Part shown: positions 50,785 through 59,653 of the stretch, one piece after another
Layout: every line of letters begins with the position of its first letter
How positions within the stretch are numbered: the first letter of the stretch is position 1
Assembly (NCBI GenBank): GCA_964500205.1
Contig: CAZCNS010000006.1
Location: forward strand, 1 to 64,000
Direction: 5' to 3'
Source of the DNA: UBA10329 sp964500205
Lineage (GTDB): Bacteria > Bacteroidota > Bacteroidia > UBA10329
DNA length: 64,000 nucleotides
The notes under the pieces: model-generated
Seen by the model: the letters and a program-made list of their open reading frames with translations, nothing else
Databases searched by the model: none
What the model was told of the DNA's origin: nothing
Made by a program: the position numbers and the translations under genes

Positions 50785-52246
50785 TCTTGCCCCACTGCTC
50801 GGTGGTGGAAGCATGCCCGGCATAACCTCGGGTCAGTCCGATCGGATGCAGGCTGCTCTGCGTTTTCTGCGCTCAAAGGTGTCGGACGAGAATCCGGTAT
50901 ATGGCGTGAACACCGGTTTCGGTTCGTTGCACAACACACGCATCAAGGGAAGTGACCTTGAGGCATTGCAGGTCAATCTGATACGCTCCCACGCATGTGG
51001 AACGGGTCGCATGGTTCGCAAAGAGGTCGTGCGGGTGATGCTTGCCCTCAAGGCGCGCAACATGCTTTATGGGCACAGCGGGGTGCAGCAGACCACTGTG
51101 CAGCGACTACTGGACCACCTTGAGGCGGATGTGCTGCCTGTGATCTACAGCCAGGGCTCGCTCGGAGCCAGTGGTGACCTGGCCCCGCTGGCGCACCTGA
51201 GCCTTCCACTGATCGGAGAGGGCGAGGTGTATGCCGATGGTGGCATCCGACCGGCTTCCGAGGTGCTTGCTGAGCGGGGCTGGGAGTCGCTTCGTCTTGG
51301 AATGAAGGAAGGATTGGCCCTGCTAAACGGCACGCAGTTCATGTCTGCACATGGGGTTTTTGCTCTTATTCATGCTGAGCGCCTCCTCTACTTTGCTGAT
51401 CTTATCGGAGCCATTTCGCTCGAGGCGATAGGAGGCCGCATGGAACCTTTCGACCCGCTGGTGCAGCAGGTGAGACCACATCCCGGCCAGATCTCATGCG
51501 CGGCCCGCGTGCGCGGATTCCTGGAGGGAAGCCTGTTAATGGCTCAGCCTCGACATCATGTTCAGGATCCGTATTCGTTCCGTTGCATGCCGCAGGTTCA
51601 CGGTGCTACGGCCGATGCTGTGACTTACGTGAATTCCGTGGTGGAGCGCGAGATCAATTCTGTGTCCGACAACCCGCTTATCTTCCCTGCTGAAGACCGC
51701 ATCATCTCGGCAGGCAATTTTCATGGTCAGCCCTTGGCCATCAGCTTCGATTTCCTTGCCATTGCTCTGGCCGAATTGGCCAATATCTCCGAGCGAAGGA
51801 CATTCCAGCTGGTGTCCGGTCGCAACGGTCTTCCAGATTATCTGGTGAATGAACCGGGACTCAACTCAGGGTTCATGATACCTCAATACACCGCAGCCGG
51901 CATTGTGAGTCAGAACAAGCAGCTCTGCACTCCCGCATCAGTGGACAGCATCGTGAGCTCCAACGGGCAGGAGGACCATGTGAGCATGGGGGCCAATGCC
52001 GCCACAAAGTTGCTCGATGTGGTGGAGAACGTGTATCAGGTGCTCGCCATTGAGCTATTCACGGCTGCACAGGCACTGGACTTCCGCAGGCCCGGCCGTA
52101 GTTCCGACAGCATAGAGCGTTGGATGACCGCATATAGGGAGGTCGTGCCGTTTCTGGACAGTGATGTGCAGATGCAGCCGCACATGGTCGCTACGAAAAG
52201 ATTTCTTGAGGAGGTGGACACTGAGCGGGTATGCCCTCTCAGCTGA
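50753..52246 (+). CDS. hutH: Histidine ammonia-lyase
   Basis: A 497-residue MIO-containing lyase. The ASG triad that cyclises into the MIO cofactor is at 139-141 in GSLGASGDLAPLAHL; YGVNTGFGSL (Tyr50) and NGTQFMSAHG, QDPYSFRCMPQVHG and SSNGQEDHVSMGANAA are conserved. It converts histidine to urocanate. The following hut genes are not here, so this is an isolated lyase (or a tyrosine-type member; the active site includes His-like H residues, favouring histidine). It overlaps the preceding gene by 32 bases. Confidence 0.92.
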   Translation: MNGEEPLQVSDLAPLLGGGSMPGITSGQSDRMQAALRFLRSKVSDENPVYGVNTGFGSLHNTRIKGSDLEALQVNLIRSHACGTGRMVRKEVVRVMLALKARNMLYGHSGVQQTTVQRLLDHLEADVLPVIYSQGSLGASGDLAPLAHLSLPLIGEGEVYADGGIRPASEVLAERGWESLRLGMKEGLALLNGTQFMSAHGVFALIHAERLLYFADLIGAISLEAIGGRMEPFDPLVQQVRPHPGQISCAARVRGFLEGSLLMAQPRHHVQDPYSFRCMPQVHGATADAVTYVNSVVEREINSVSDNPLIFPAEDRIISAGNFHGQPLAISFDFLAIALAELANISERRTFQLVSGRNGLPDYLVNEPGLNSGFMIPQYTAAGIVSQNKQLCTPASVDSIVSSNGQEDHVSMGANAATKLLDVVENVYQVLAIELFTAAQALDFRRPGRSSDSIERWMTAYREVVPFLDSDVQMQPHMVATKRFLEEVDTERVCPLS

Positions 52247-52670
52247 GGAAGAACATCCCGATGATGACCACGATGAAGTAGGGCACCAGCGATGCTGCCC
52301 CGGCATAGTCTTTTGCCATGCGCTGTCCGAAGAAGAGCATCAGTAGGGTGATGGCGCTGCTGATATTGCCCAGAAGGGCGAAACAGTAGGTGCGGAAAAC
52401 GAGTGCTTCGATTGCGCCCACAGCGGCAAGCAGTCCAGTGGCGAGTTCCATGAAGGTAAGTACACTGAGCAGAAGCGGCACGGAACCCACCAATGCTGAT
52501 TCCGCGAAGTGCCCTCGAAGCCAGTCAAGGTTTCCTCGGTAGTCAAAAGTCTTGTCCAGCCCGGATTGAATGAACAGTATGCCCAAGAATGCCGAGATCA
52601 CTGCATGAATCACCCACATGCCTCCGAAGGGGCCGATGAAGGTGCAGTGATCCATCAATAGCAGTTCCAT
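52239..52670 (-). CDS. DoxX-like membrane protein
   Basis: A 143-residue protein with four hydrophobic helices and the DoxX pattern FIQSGLDKTFDYRGNLDWLRGHFAES, LSVLTFMELATGLLAAVGAIEAL. DoxX proteins are part of quinol oxidases in some archaea or are linked to flavin- or thiol-based redox reactions in bacteria; exact role unknown. It lies 4 bases downstream of the NADPH-dependent flavin reductase gene and likely follows it in the transcript (rocD, repeat protein, reductase, DoxX). Confidence 0.78.
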   Translation of the reverse strand: MELLLMDHCTFIGPFGGMWVIHAVISAFLGILFIQSGLDKTFDYRGNLDWLRGHFAESALVGSVPLLLSVLTFMELATGLLAAVGAIEALVFRTYCFALLGNISSAITLLMLFFGQRMAKDYAGAASLVPYFIVVIIGMFFLS

Positions 52671-52674
52671 GAGT

Positions 52675-53211
52675 TTATTGTCTGATCAATGCTTTGGCCT
52701 GCTCAGTGAGTTCAGTGATGGCAAGCGGGTCGGAGATGTTGCCATCGGTATCCATGCGCTGGAGTATCTGCGACAGGTACACCTTGCGCGACAGCACTTC
52801 ACTGCGAAGGTAGTGGAAAATGCCAGTGAGGTGGTCAACTCCTCTTAGATTTCCCCCTCGGCCAGACCCCAGCCCCACCAGCGCGATGGTCTTACCGGCC
52901 CAGTCACCGTGATCGCACGCATCGATCAGATACTTCAAGACTCCTGGAAAGCTACCGTTGTATTCCGGTGCTACGATCACAAGCCTTTGCGTGGGCCGTA
53001 TATATCGGTTCAGAATGGCATCCAGTCCGGGGACATTGTTACCATAGGCACTGTCTGCGAGCCAATGGACAGGTATATTACCGAGATTCATCAACTCGGC
53101 CTCCGCACCTTCTTTTCTTAGAATATCAACAATGGTCTGCGCGACCTTTAGTGAATTGCTGTTCGCACGGTCTGTGCCACAGATAACAGTCACTTTTCTA
53201 TTATCACTCAC
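52675..53211 (-). CDS. NADPH-dependent FMN reductase family protein
   Basis: A 178-residue flavodoxin-like protein with the pattern VICGTDRANSNSLKVAQTIVDIL (phosphate binding of FMN), IVAPEYNGSFPGVLKYLIDA (ring-binding), ALVGLGSGRGGNLRGVDHL. Such enzymes reduce quinones, azo dyes or chromate with NAD(P)H. The start codon overlaps the end of the upstream repeat protein gene by 8 bases. Co-transcription with rocD is likely, but a shared pathway is not clear. Confidence 0.9.
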   Translation of the reverse strand: MSDNRKVTVICGTDRANSNSLKVAQTIVDILRKEGAEAELMNLGNIPVHWLADSAYGNNVPGLDAILNRYIRPTQRLVIVAPEYNGSFPGVLKYLIDACDHGDWAGKTIALVGLGSGRGGNLRGVDHLTGIFHYLRSEVLSRKVYLSQILQRMDTDGNISDPLAITELTEQAKALIRQ

Positions 53212-53656
53212 CAGAGAGTTTGTTCAAATGGTTAAAGTCACGCTCGAGGATGGCCCTCCCAAGGTGATACACGTCATCGTCAGAAATGTTCTCCAGATAG
53301 GCGACTGTTCGCTCGAACATGGCCGAGCCGAGATAGAACCAGTCATCTGCGGCCACTTTGTCGAGTTCATCCCGCTTGGCCGTGACCAGCGCATGACCGA
53401 AGAAGTAGAGGTTATTGTCCTGAACGTAATTCAGCATCTCATCATCACGATGGTAGATGCTGCGCGACAGGTGGTAAATGTCATCGTCTTGGATATTGCC
53501 CCAAGCGAGGGTATCTCCTGTGAGCATCACATAGCCGAGGTAATGCAGATCATTGCCGCTGCAATTAACGGTTTCAGGGTTTTGACCCTGCCCCGGTTTT
53601 AGACATACGAACAAGGCAATTGCGCATAGAAGAATGACTTTCAGAAACTTTTTCAT
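53204..53656 (-). CDS. Secreted protein with five 23-residue repeats
   Basis: From ATG 53656 a 150-residue protein: a signal peptide (1-24) and then five consecutive repeats of 23 residues (37-59, 60-82, 83-105, 106-128, 129-150) of the form (L/I/V)YxLGxA(I/L)xxRDxxxLxxVxxDD, for example IYHLSRSIYHRDDEMLNYVQ, LYFFGHALVTAKRDELDKVA and WFYLGSAMFERTVAYLENIS. This family is not recognised. The regular period suggests a helical solenoid or armadillo-like rod in the periplasm. It starts in the ATGA overlap after rocD and ends overlapping the flavin reductase start. Confidence 0.75.
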   Translation of the reverse strand: MKKFLKVILLCAIALFVCLKPGQGQNPETVNCSGNDLHYLGYVMLTGDTLAWGNIQDDDIYHLSRSIYHRDDEMLNYVQDNNLYFFGHALVTAKRDELDKVAADDWFYLGSAMFERTVAYLENISDDDVYHLGRAILERDFNHLNKLSGE

Positions 53657-54942
53657 GCGCTGAAGTCTTGAATTACCTGCCTGATTATGCTGACGCATTC
53701 CATCAATTGATCCTCTGTGATGACCAGTGGCGGGGCGAACCGAATGATATTTCCGTGTGTGGGTTTGGCCAGCAGACCGTTCTGGGCAAGGGCGAGGCAG
53801 ATGTTCCAAGCGGTCTCGCTGTCAGAAGAGGTGTTGATGACGATGGCATTGAGTAGCCCTTTGCCCCTTACCTTGGCAATGACGGGGAATTCTGCTGCGA
53901 TTCGCTCCATTTCCGACCGGAATACCTTGCCCAGCCTTCGGGCGTTGGCAGACAGCCCCTCGTTTACCACTACTTCCAGCGCGGCTGTTGCAACTCGGCA
54001 GGCCAGCGGATTGCCACCAAAGGTCGAACCGTGCTGTCCGGGCTTTATCACCAGCATCACCTCATCGTCCGCAAGGACTGCCGACACGGGCAGTACACCA
54101 CCGGAAAGAGCTTTGCCCAGAATGAGGATGTCAGGCTTCACACGGGTTTTGGGGTCACTCTCACAGCGAGTGCCGCAATTGCATTCACCACAGGTGGCCA
54201 ACAAGGCTCCAGTGCGGGCTATGCCGGTCTGTATCTCGTCTGCAATAAGCAGCACATTGTGGGCACTGCACAGTTCACGGGCCCCATGGATGTAATCGTC
54301 AGCAGGCACATTAACACCGGCCTCCCCCTGAATCGGTTCCACAAGGAAGCCTACCACATTCGGGTCACTGAGGGCTGTCTCCAGTGCGTTCAGGTCATTG
54401 TAGGGAATGCTGACAAACCCTGGAGTGTATGGACCGAAATTGTGGCGTGCATCGGAGTCATTGCTGAACGAGATGATGGTGGTGGTGCGGCCATGAAAGT
54501 TTCCGTCACAGACTATGATGATCGCCTCATTCTCCACCACGCCTTTTTTCTCGTAGCCCCATTTGCGGCAGAGTTTGATGGCCGTCTCCACCGCCTCGGC
54601 CCCTGTATTCATGGGCAGAAGCCTGTCATAGCCGAAGTACAAGGTAGCATATTTCACAAACTCACCGAGCGCATCATTGTGAAATGCCCGGCTTGTCAGC
54701 GTAAGCTTCGAAGCCTGTGTGGTAAGGGCTTCTATGATGTCGGGGTGACAATGACCTTGGTTTACAGCAGAGTATGCTGAAAGGAAGTCAAAGTACCGCT
54801 TGCCGTCCACATCCCATACGAAAACGCCATCGCCTCGCTCAAGCACCACCGGCAGGGGGTGGTAATTGTTGGCTCCGTGCTTCTCTTCCAGTGCTATGGA
54901 TGCCTCAGCTTTAGGGGTCAGTGCTATGGATGCTGTTCCCAT
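53653..54942 (-). CDS. rocD: Ornithine aminotransferase RocD
   Basis: A 429-residue class-III PLP aminotransferase: N-terminal KHGANNYHPLPVVLERGDG, DVDGKRYFDFLSAYSAVNQGHCHPDI, MNTGAEAVETAIKLCRKWGY, EPIQGEAGVNVPADDYI, ADEIQTGIARTG and the PLP lysine in ILGKALSGG, all typical of ornithine-oxo-acid transaminase. It converts ornithine to glutamate semialdehyde for arginine and proline metabolism. It has an extra C-terminal stretch of no special note. A four-base overlap links it with the repeat protein gene. Confidence 0.95.
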   Translation of the reverse strand: MGTASIALTPKAEASIALEEKHGANNYHPLPVVLERGDGVFVWDVDGKRYFDFLSAYSAVNQGHCHPDIIEALTTQASKLTLTSRAFHNDALGEFVKYATLYFGYDRLLPMNTGAEAVETAIKLCRKWGYEKKGVVENEAIIIVCDGNFHGRTTTIISFSNDSDARHNFGPYTPGFVSIPYNDLNALETALSDPNVVGFLVEPIQGEAGVNVPADDYIHGARELCSAHNVLLIADEIQTGIARTGALLATCGECNCGTRCESDPKTRVKPDILILGKALSGGVLPVSAVLADDEVMLVIKPGQHGSTFGGNPLACRVATAALEVVVNEGLSANARRLGKVFRSEMERIAAEFPVIAKVRGKGLLNAIVINTSSDSETAWNICLALAQNGLLAKPTHGNIIRFAPPLVITEDQLMECVSIIRQVIQDFSA

Positions 54943-55069
54943 GTGGGCAGGGGTTCAATGTTAGGTTTACGCGTTCGTCTACAGAAAACGAGGTGTCGAG
55001 AACGGCAATTGGCAAATATACCCACGTCAGACCCCACACACTTTTAACCCATCATTAAAACAGCAGGCC

Positions 55070-55759
55070 TCAACGCAGCGTCTCAAGCTCGTGCACAAGT
55101 ATCGACTTACGGTCGAAATTGATGATATTATTGTCTTTCAGCTCATTGAGAACTGTAGTCACGGTCTGTCGCGAGGTGGCTGTGTACAGAGCGAGGTCTT
55201 GATGCGTCAAAGCGTGGGTAATGAGTACCGAACCTCCGGCCAGCACCTGACCCTGAGTTTGGGCCAATGATCTGATTGCTTCTACTATGCGGGTTCGGGC
55301 ATCGTTGAACACAATACCCTCACATCTCCTTTGAGCCAATTTGAGTTGCTGAGTGAGATGTCGCACAAAATGAATGGCAAACTCCGGCTTTGAGCGCATC
55401 AGGGTGTAAATATCCTGAAGGTCAACTTGGTACACCACTGTTTCATCTTCTAATGCCACTGCGTGTTCCTTTCGATTCTGCTCACCTGTAAGGGCCAATT
55501 CTCCTATCAGATCACCGGGATTTGCCAGCCGCCTGATGCTCTCTCGGCCATCACTGCTGAACCCGCCCACTTTCACCTTGCCAGATTCAATGATGAATAC
55601 ATGACCTGAGGGCTCATTGGTGTAATAAATGTGCTCCCCCTTGTTCTTGGTACGTTGGGTAGCACGCTCAAGGAGCCAGTTCATTCGGTCGTCCCCGAGA
55701 GGTGAAAGCAGGTCGCCTGCGATGACCTTGTGTGCGTTCAATTCAGCTGTGTGTGGCAT
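55070..55759 (-). CDS. Crp/Fnr family transcription regulator (1)
   Basis: From ATG 55759 a 229-residue protein: a cyclic-nucleotide-binding-like beta barrel (~20-130; GHVFIIESGKVKVGGFSSDGRESIRRLANPGDLIGELAL) and a C-terminal winged HTH (HALTHQDLALYTATSRQTVTTVLNELKDNNII). It lacks the four Cys residues of FNR. DNA recognition helix residues SRQTVT point to a FNR/CRP-like half-site. The start at 55807 is less likely. The gene is divergent from ffh, with about 108 bases between start codons. Confidence 0.92.
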   Translation of the reverse strand: MPHTAELNAHKVIAGDLLSPLGDDRMNWLLERATQRTKNKGEHIYYTNEPSGHVFIIESGKVKVGGFSSDGRESIRRLANPGDLIGELALTGEQNRKEHAVALEDETVVYQVDLQDIYTLMRSKPEFAIHFVRHLTQQLKLAQRRCEGIVFNDARTRIVEAIRSLAQTQGQVLAGGSVLITHALTHQDLALYTATSRQTVTTVLNELKDNNIINFDRKSILVHELETLR

Positions 55760-55830
55760 GGTTTGGATGGTTTGATATGTAAACCACAACAGAGTGTTAA
55801 TGTTCACGGAACCTTCCGCACGCGTACCAC

Positions 55831-55838
55831 TACTTTTG
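55831..55838 (+). promoter_or_regulatory. TAnnTTTG promoter element before ffh
   Basis: TACTTTTG at 55831-55838 is an exact match to the Bacteroidota -7 element, 30 bases upstream of the ffh ATG. No clear -33 box was identified. Confidence 0.45.
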
Positions 55839-55867
55839 CACCTACCACAGGAACATAGGCAGAAGAC

Positions 55868-57202
55868 ATGTTTGAAAATTTAACTGACAAGTTTGAAAAG
55901 GCGTTTCAGACGCTGAAGGGAGAGGGCCAGATCACTGAGATCAACGTGGCTGAGACCATGAAAGAGGTGAGGCGTGCGCTGCTTGATGCGGATGTCAACT
56001 TCAAGGTTGCCAAGGAGTTCACGGACAGGGTGAAGGAGAAGGCGCTCGGACAGGACGTGCTCACTTCCATCAAGCCGGGACAGCTGCTTGTAAAGGTGAC
56101 GAAGGATGAACTGACCGCTTTGATGGGCGGTGAAGCGAAAGACCTGAACCTCACCGGCAGCCCTGCGGTCATTCTTATCGCGGGTCTGCAAGGTTCTGGT
56201 AAGACCACCTTCACCGGTAAACTCGCCCTTCACTTGAAGACGAAACGCAGCCGCAAACCACTGCTTGTGGCCTGCGATGTGTACAGACCAGCGGCCATTG
56301 AGCAGCTCAAGGTGCTGGGCGGCCAGGTAGGGGCGGAGGTCTATACCGAGGACGGCAACAAGAACCCGGTACAGATCGCACAGAATGCCATACGCTATGC
56401 CCGCGAGAAAGGATTCAACACCGTCATTGTCGATACGGCAGGTCGTTTGGCCGTGGACGAGGAGATGATGAACGAGATCGCCCGCGTTCATTCCTCCATC
56501 GCACCGCAGGAAACACTTTTCGTGGTGGACTCCATGACGGGTCAGGATGCGGTGAACACCGCCAAGGCATTCAACGACCGCCTCAACTTCGATGGTGTGG
56601 TGCTGACCAAGTTGGATGGCGACACTCGGGGTGGTGCTGCACTTTCCATCCGCACAGTGGTGGACAAGCCCATCAAATTCGTAGGCATAGGCGAGAAACT
56701 GGATGCGCTCGATGTATTCCACCCCGATCGGATGGCCGACCGGATTCTCGGAATGGGCGATATCGTGTCGCTTGTTGAGCGCGCACAGCAGCAGTACGAT
56801 GAGAAAGAGGCGCGGGAGCTTCAGAAGAAGATCGCAAAGAACACTTTCGACTTCAATGACTTCCTGTCCCAGATTCAGCAGATCAAGAAGATGGGTAACG
56901 TGAAAGACCTTCTGGGCATGATACCCGGCATGGGTAAGGCGCTCAAGGGGGTGGACATTGACGATGACGCTTTCAAGAGCGTAGAGGCCATCATCGGCTC
57001 CATGACCCCCAAGGAAAGGGAGAACCCGCATATCATTGATGGCAGCCGAAGGAAGCGGATCGCCAAGGGCAGTGGTACCGATGTGCAGGAGGTCAACAGG
57101 TTGCTGAAGCAGTTTGACGAGAGCAAGAAGATGATGCGCCTCATGTCCAACAAGGGTGCTATGGCTCAGATGATGCGCAACATGCCGCAGGGAAGGCGTT
57201 AA
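55868..57202 (+). CDS. ffh: Signal recognition particle protein Ffh
   Basis: A 444-residue SRP54: NG GTPase domain with GLQGSGKTTFTGKLA, VACDVYRPAAIEQL, DTAGRLAVDEEMM, LTKLDGDTRGGAAL and GIGEKLDALDVF, then the Met-rich M domain (KKMMRLMSNKGAMAQMMRNM) that binds the signal sequence and 4.5S RNA. It targets membrane proteins to the Sec translocon. It is followed, 88 bases later, by folD. Confidence 0.98.
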   Translation: MFENLTDKFEKAFQTLKGEGQITEINVAETMKEVRRALLDADVNFKVAKEFTDRVKEKALGQDVLTSIKPGQLLVKVTKDELTALMGGEAKDLNLTGSPAVILIAGLQGSGKTTFTGKLALHLKTKRSRKPLLVACDVYRPAAIEQLKVLGGQVGAEVYTEDGNKNPVQIAQNAIRYAREKGFNTVIVDTAGRLAVDEEMMNEIARVHSSIAPQETLFVVDSMTGQDAVNTAKAFNDRLNFDGVVLTKLDGDTRGGAALSIRTVVDKPIKFVGIGEKLDALDVFHPDRMADRILGMGDIVSLVERAQQQYDEKEARELQKKIAKNTFDFNDFLSQIQQIKKMGNVKDLLGMIPGMGKALKGVDIDDDAFKSVEAIIGSMTPKERENPHIIDGSRRKRIAKGSGTDVQEVNRLLKQFDESKKMMRLMSNKGAMAQMMRNMPQGRR

Positions 57203-57290
57203 CCCTTCCTTTGGTTGGTTGATGATGTATGCGTTGTGATCGCAGCTCTTCGAAAAAAGGATTTTCCCCAAACTCTGACTCTACGTTTCG

Positions 57291-58175
57291 ATGACAATAC
57301 TTGATGGAAAGAAGATCGCTGATGAGGTGAAGGCCGAGTTGGCACAGGCGGTCAAGGCCATGATGGCCAAAGGTGAACGTGCGCCCCATCTGGCGGCTAT
57401 TCTTGTTGGCAATGACGGGGCCAGTGAGACCTATGTGGCCAGCAAGGTGCGCTCTTGCGAGGAGATCGGCTTCGGTTCCACATTGGTAAGGCTCCCTGCC
57501 GATGTGAGCGAGGAGCTGCTTTTGCAAGAGGTGGAGCGCATCAATGCAGATGACAGCATAGATGGTCTCATCGTGCAGCTCCCACTGCCACGGCACATAG
57601 ATGAGCACCGCGTCACACAGTCTGTACACCCACGCAAGGACGTGGACGGATTTCATCCTGAGAATCTCGGGAAACTGGTGCTGGGGCTTCCCACTTTCGT
57701 TTCGGCCACACCGGCAGGCATCATGGAGATGCTTAAGCGCTACGGTATCGAGACGGCAGGAAAGCACTGCGTAGTGGTGGGGAGAAGCAATATCGTGGGC
57801 ACTCCAATGTCCATCCTGCTCAGTCGGAACACCGACCCCGGCAACTGCACCGTGACACTGTGTCACAGCCGAACCATAGACCTGGCGTCCTTTACGCGCA
57901 GTGCCGACATCCTCGTGGTGGCGCTTGGCAGACCTGAGTTCATCAAGGCAGACATGGTCAAGGAAGGTGCGGTGGTCATTGACGTGGGCATCACCCGCCT
58001 TGACGACCCGCAGAGCAAGAAAGGGTACCGTATCGTGGGCGATGTGGCCTTCGATGAGGTGGCTGCCAATGCAGGATACATCACCCCTGTGCCCGGTGGG
58101 GTGGGGCGCATGACCATTGCATCTCTGCTCACCAACACCATGCTTGCCAAAGCGAACAGGTCCGACAAAATCTGA
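57291..58175 (+). CDS. folD: Methylenetetrahydrofolate dehydrogenase/cyclohydrolase FolD
   Basis: A 294-residue FolD: MTILDGKKIADEV, LAAILVGNDGASETYVASKVRSCEEIG (catalytic Lys), DGLIVQLPLPRHIDEHRV, HPRKDVDGFHPENLGKL, VVVGRSNIVGTPMSILL and TPVPGGVGRMTIASLLTNTMLA. It interconverts methylene-, methenyl- and formyl-tetrahydrofolate with NADP. Normal length; not linked by function to the neighbours. Confidence 0.97.
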   Translation: MTILDGKKIADEVKAELAQAVKAMMAKGERAPHLAAILVGNDGASETYVASKVRSCEEIGFGSTLVRLPADVSEELLLQEVERINADDSIDGLIVQLPLPRHIDEHRVTQSVHPRKDVDGFHPENLGKLVLGLPTFVSATPAGIMEMLKRYGIETAGKHCVVVGRSNIVGTPMSILLSRNTDPGNCTVTLCHSRTIDLASFTRSADILVVALGRPEFIKADMVKEGAVVIDVGITRLDDPQSKKGYRIVGDVAFDEVAANAGYITPVPGGVGRMTIASLLTNTMLAKANRSDKI

Positions 58176-58192
58176 AACAGACAGCTTCGCTT

Positions 58193-58735
58193 ATGTCAGT
58201 GGCTCATATCAGGCTAACAAACAGAGACGATGAGTTTGTATTGGTCGATCAGGATGTGTTGGAGGAAATAGGGAGGAACGAGTACCTGTCCTCTCTTAAA
58301 TTCTTGGAGAGGCTTCGGTCTCATTCCAGCGGTTACGCCATTTTCCAGCGGTGCGTCACAACGAAGCAAGGCCCCGTTTTTGAGACCATCTATCTTCATA
58401 AATACATCGCAGAGAAGTATGTGAAAAAGCCTAAGGATTTGGAAGGTAGGCTGTTCGTCCGTTTCAAGAACGGTGATAAGCGTGACTGTAGGTTGAAAAA
58501 CCTCGAATGGACCAACATGGGGCTGCTCCGAAGGGCAACCGTTGCTAATGGTCAGGGTTCATCGGGTTACCGCGGTGTGGTGAAACATGGAAATCGATTC
58601 AAGGCGGTCATTTACAAAGACCGGATGCCGATACAGCTCGGACTGTTCAGCACTGCCGATGAGGCTGCTCGCGCCTACAACGCCAAGTCCATAGAGCTGT
58701 TCGGTGACAAAGGCATAATCAACCCGGTGGACTGA
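58193..58735 (+). CDS. AP2/ERF domain protein with degenerate HNH region
   Basis: A 180-residue protein. Residues ~123-179 form an AP2/ERF DNA-binding domain: GYRGVVKHGNRFKAVIY, LGLFSTADEAARAYN and the final AKSIELFGDKGIINP. Residues ~65-108 resemble an HNH homing-endonuclease region (LHKYIAEKYVKKP, RLKNLEWTNMG) but with Arg in place of the catalytic His, so no nuclease activity is expected. AP2-HNH proteins are related to mobile homing endonucleases. It lies 17 bases downstream of folD. Likely a DNA-binding remnant of a homing element. Confidence 0.88.
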   Translation: MSVAHIRLTNRDDEFVLVDQDVLEEIGRNEYLSSLKFLERLRSHSSGYAIFQRCVTTKQGPVFETIYLHKYIAEKYVKKPKDLEGRLFVRFKNGDKRDCRLKNLEWTNMGLLRRATVANGQGSSGYRGVVKHGNRFKAVIYKDRMPIQLGLFSTADEAARAYNAKSIELFGDKGIINPVD

Positions 58736-58743
58736 TCAGCTGC

Positions 58744-59289
58744 TCATGCGCTCTTGGGCACCTTCACTGTGATGCTCAGGAAACTGACCTCATCGCTCAC
58801 CGGATGGATGAGGTGATCGATCGGGTGGCCGCTTTTCCGGTACATGTCCAGCAAGCCGAGTCCTGCACCACCTTTCTCTGAGAACTCTGCATGGGTGAGC
58901 CGATCGTTGTACACCTCCCGAAGTTCATCCGGATCAAGTTGGTTCACCTCGTGCACACGTTCCTCAAATGTCGGGATATCTGTTTTAAGAATGAGGTTTC
59001 CGGTTTTGATCACAATGGCGTCAGGCTCTCTCTTCACCAGTATGATGCCTTGCTTTCCGTCACCGTCATCGTAGCCATGGTTGACCACATTCTGGAGACA
59101 TTCAATAAGAACGTTGAACACCCGCTTGCGCAGTTTCTTCTCCTCTCCGAGATGATTCATGCGGTTCTCTGAGATCTCCAGCAGCTGCTGAACGGTATCC
59201 TCCGTGATCGTGTCGCGGTAAACAAGCATGATACCATCCTCCGCCATGAGCCGGTTGAATTCAAGTTGCTTTCTGATGTCCTGTTTCAT
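58744..59289 (-). CDS. SiaB-like (DUF6272) protein kinase
   Basis: A 181-residue protein with the GHKL-like ATP-binding pattern: N box in FNVLIECLQNVVNHGYDDGD, then GGAGLGLLDMYRKSGHPIDH. This family is known from the Pseudomonas SiaABCD system, where SiaB phosphorylates SiaC to control a diguanylate cyclase and aggregation. No SiaC or SiaA homologue was seen nearby. It is preceded by an intergenic region of ~360 bases, and faces the AP2 gene. Confidence 0.85.
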   Translation of the reverse strand: MKQDIRKQLEFNRLMAEDGIMLVYRDTITEDTVQQLLEISENRMNHLGEEKKLRKRVFNVLIECLQNVVNHGYDDGDGKQGIILVKREPDAIVIKTGNLILKTDIPTFEERVHEVNQLDPDELREVYNDRLTHAEFSEKGGAGLGLLDMYRKSGHPIDHLIHPVSDEVSFLSITVKVPKSA

Positions 59290-59653
59290 GACGCTGCCTT
59301 GGACGGTGATAACTGTTTAACGAGGTCTGCGCCTCTAAAGTTCCGATTATCGAATTAAAATTAAATTTCGTTTGCTTGAAATGTCAGTGGTCACGGGGTC
59401 GTCTCATTTGTGTTTTTCATATAATGTATTTGTATTTCAATGTATTATTGTTATTTCTTGCTGATTGAAAAGAGGAGTGCTGCGGGTGTCGTGTCCAGAT
59501 AAGGATGAATTTGAATTAAGGTTCATTTGTTGTTAATGTACAGCTAACCCCGTGGTTTGTAAACGGATGTCTGAAGTTAGTGCGGTGGCATGCTAACGAG
59601 CTTCTGGTGAGGTGGTGACCGGGGAGCCGGGTTCTGTGGCCTACTTTCGCAGC
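59290..59653. other. 364-base AT-rich intergenic region between divergent genes
   Basis: No protein gene is supported. The region is richer in A and T than its surroundings from 59339 to 59545 (for example TTAAAATTAAATTT, TATAATGTATTTGTATTTCAATGTATTATT) and probably holds promoters for both the SiaB-like gene and queE. TACTTTCG at 59642-59649 is near to TAnnTTTG and close to the queE start. No RNA gene or perfect hairpin is seen. Confidence 0.4.

Noticed and set aside
55880..57271. 463-codon minus-strand ORF
   Set aside because: Antisense to ffh, with a His/Leu-rich composition that does not resemble a real protein.
59575..59605. Hairpin (GTTAG...CTAAC) as a terminator or riboswitch before queE
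   Set aside because: Only five pairs plus an interrupted stem with no T-tract; no preQ1 riboswitch pattern is recognised.
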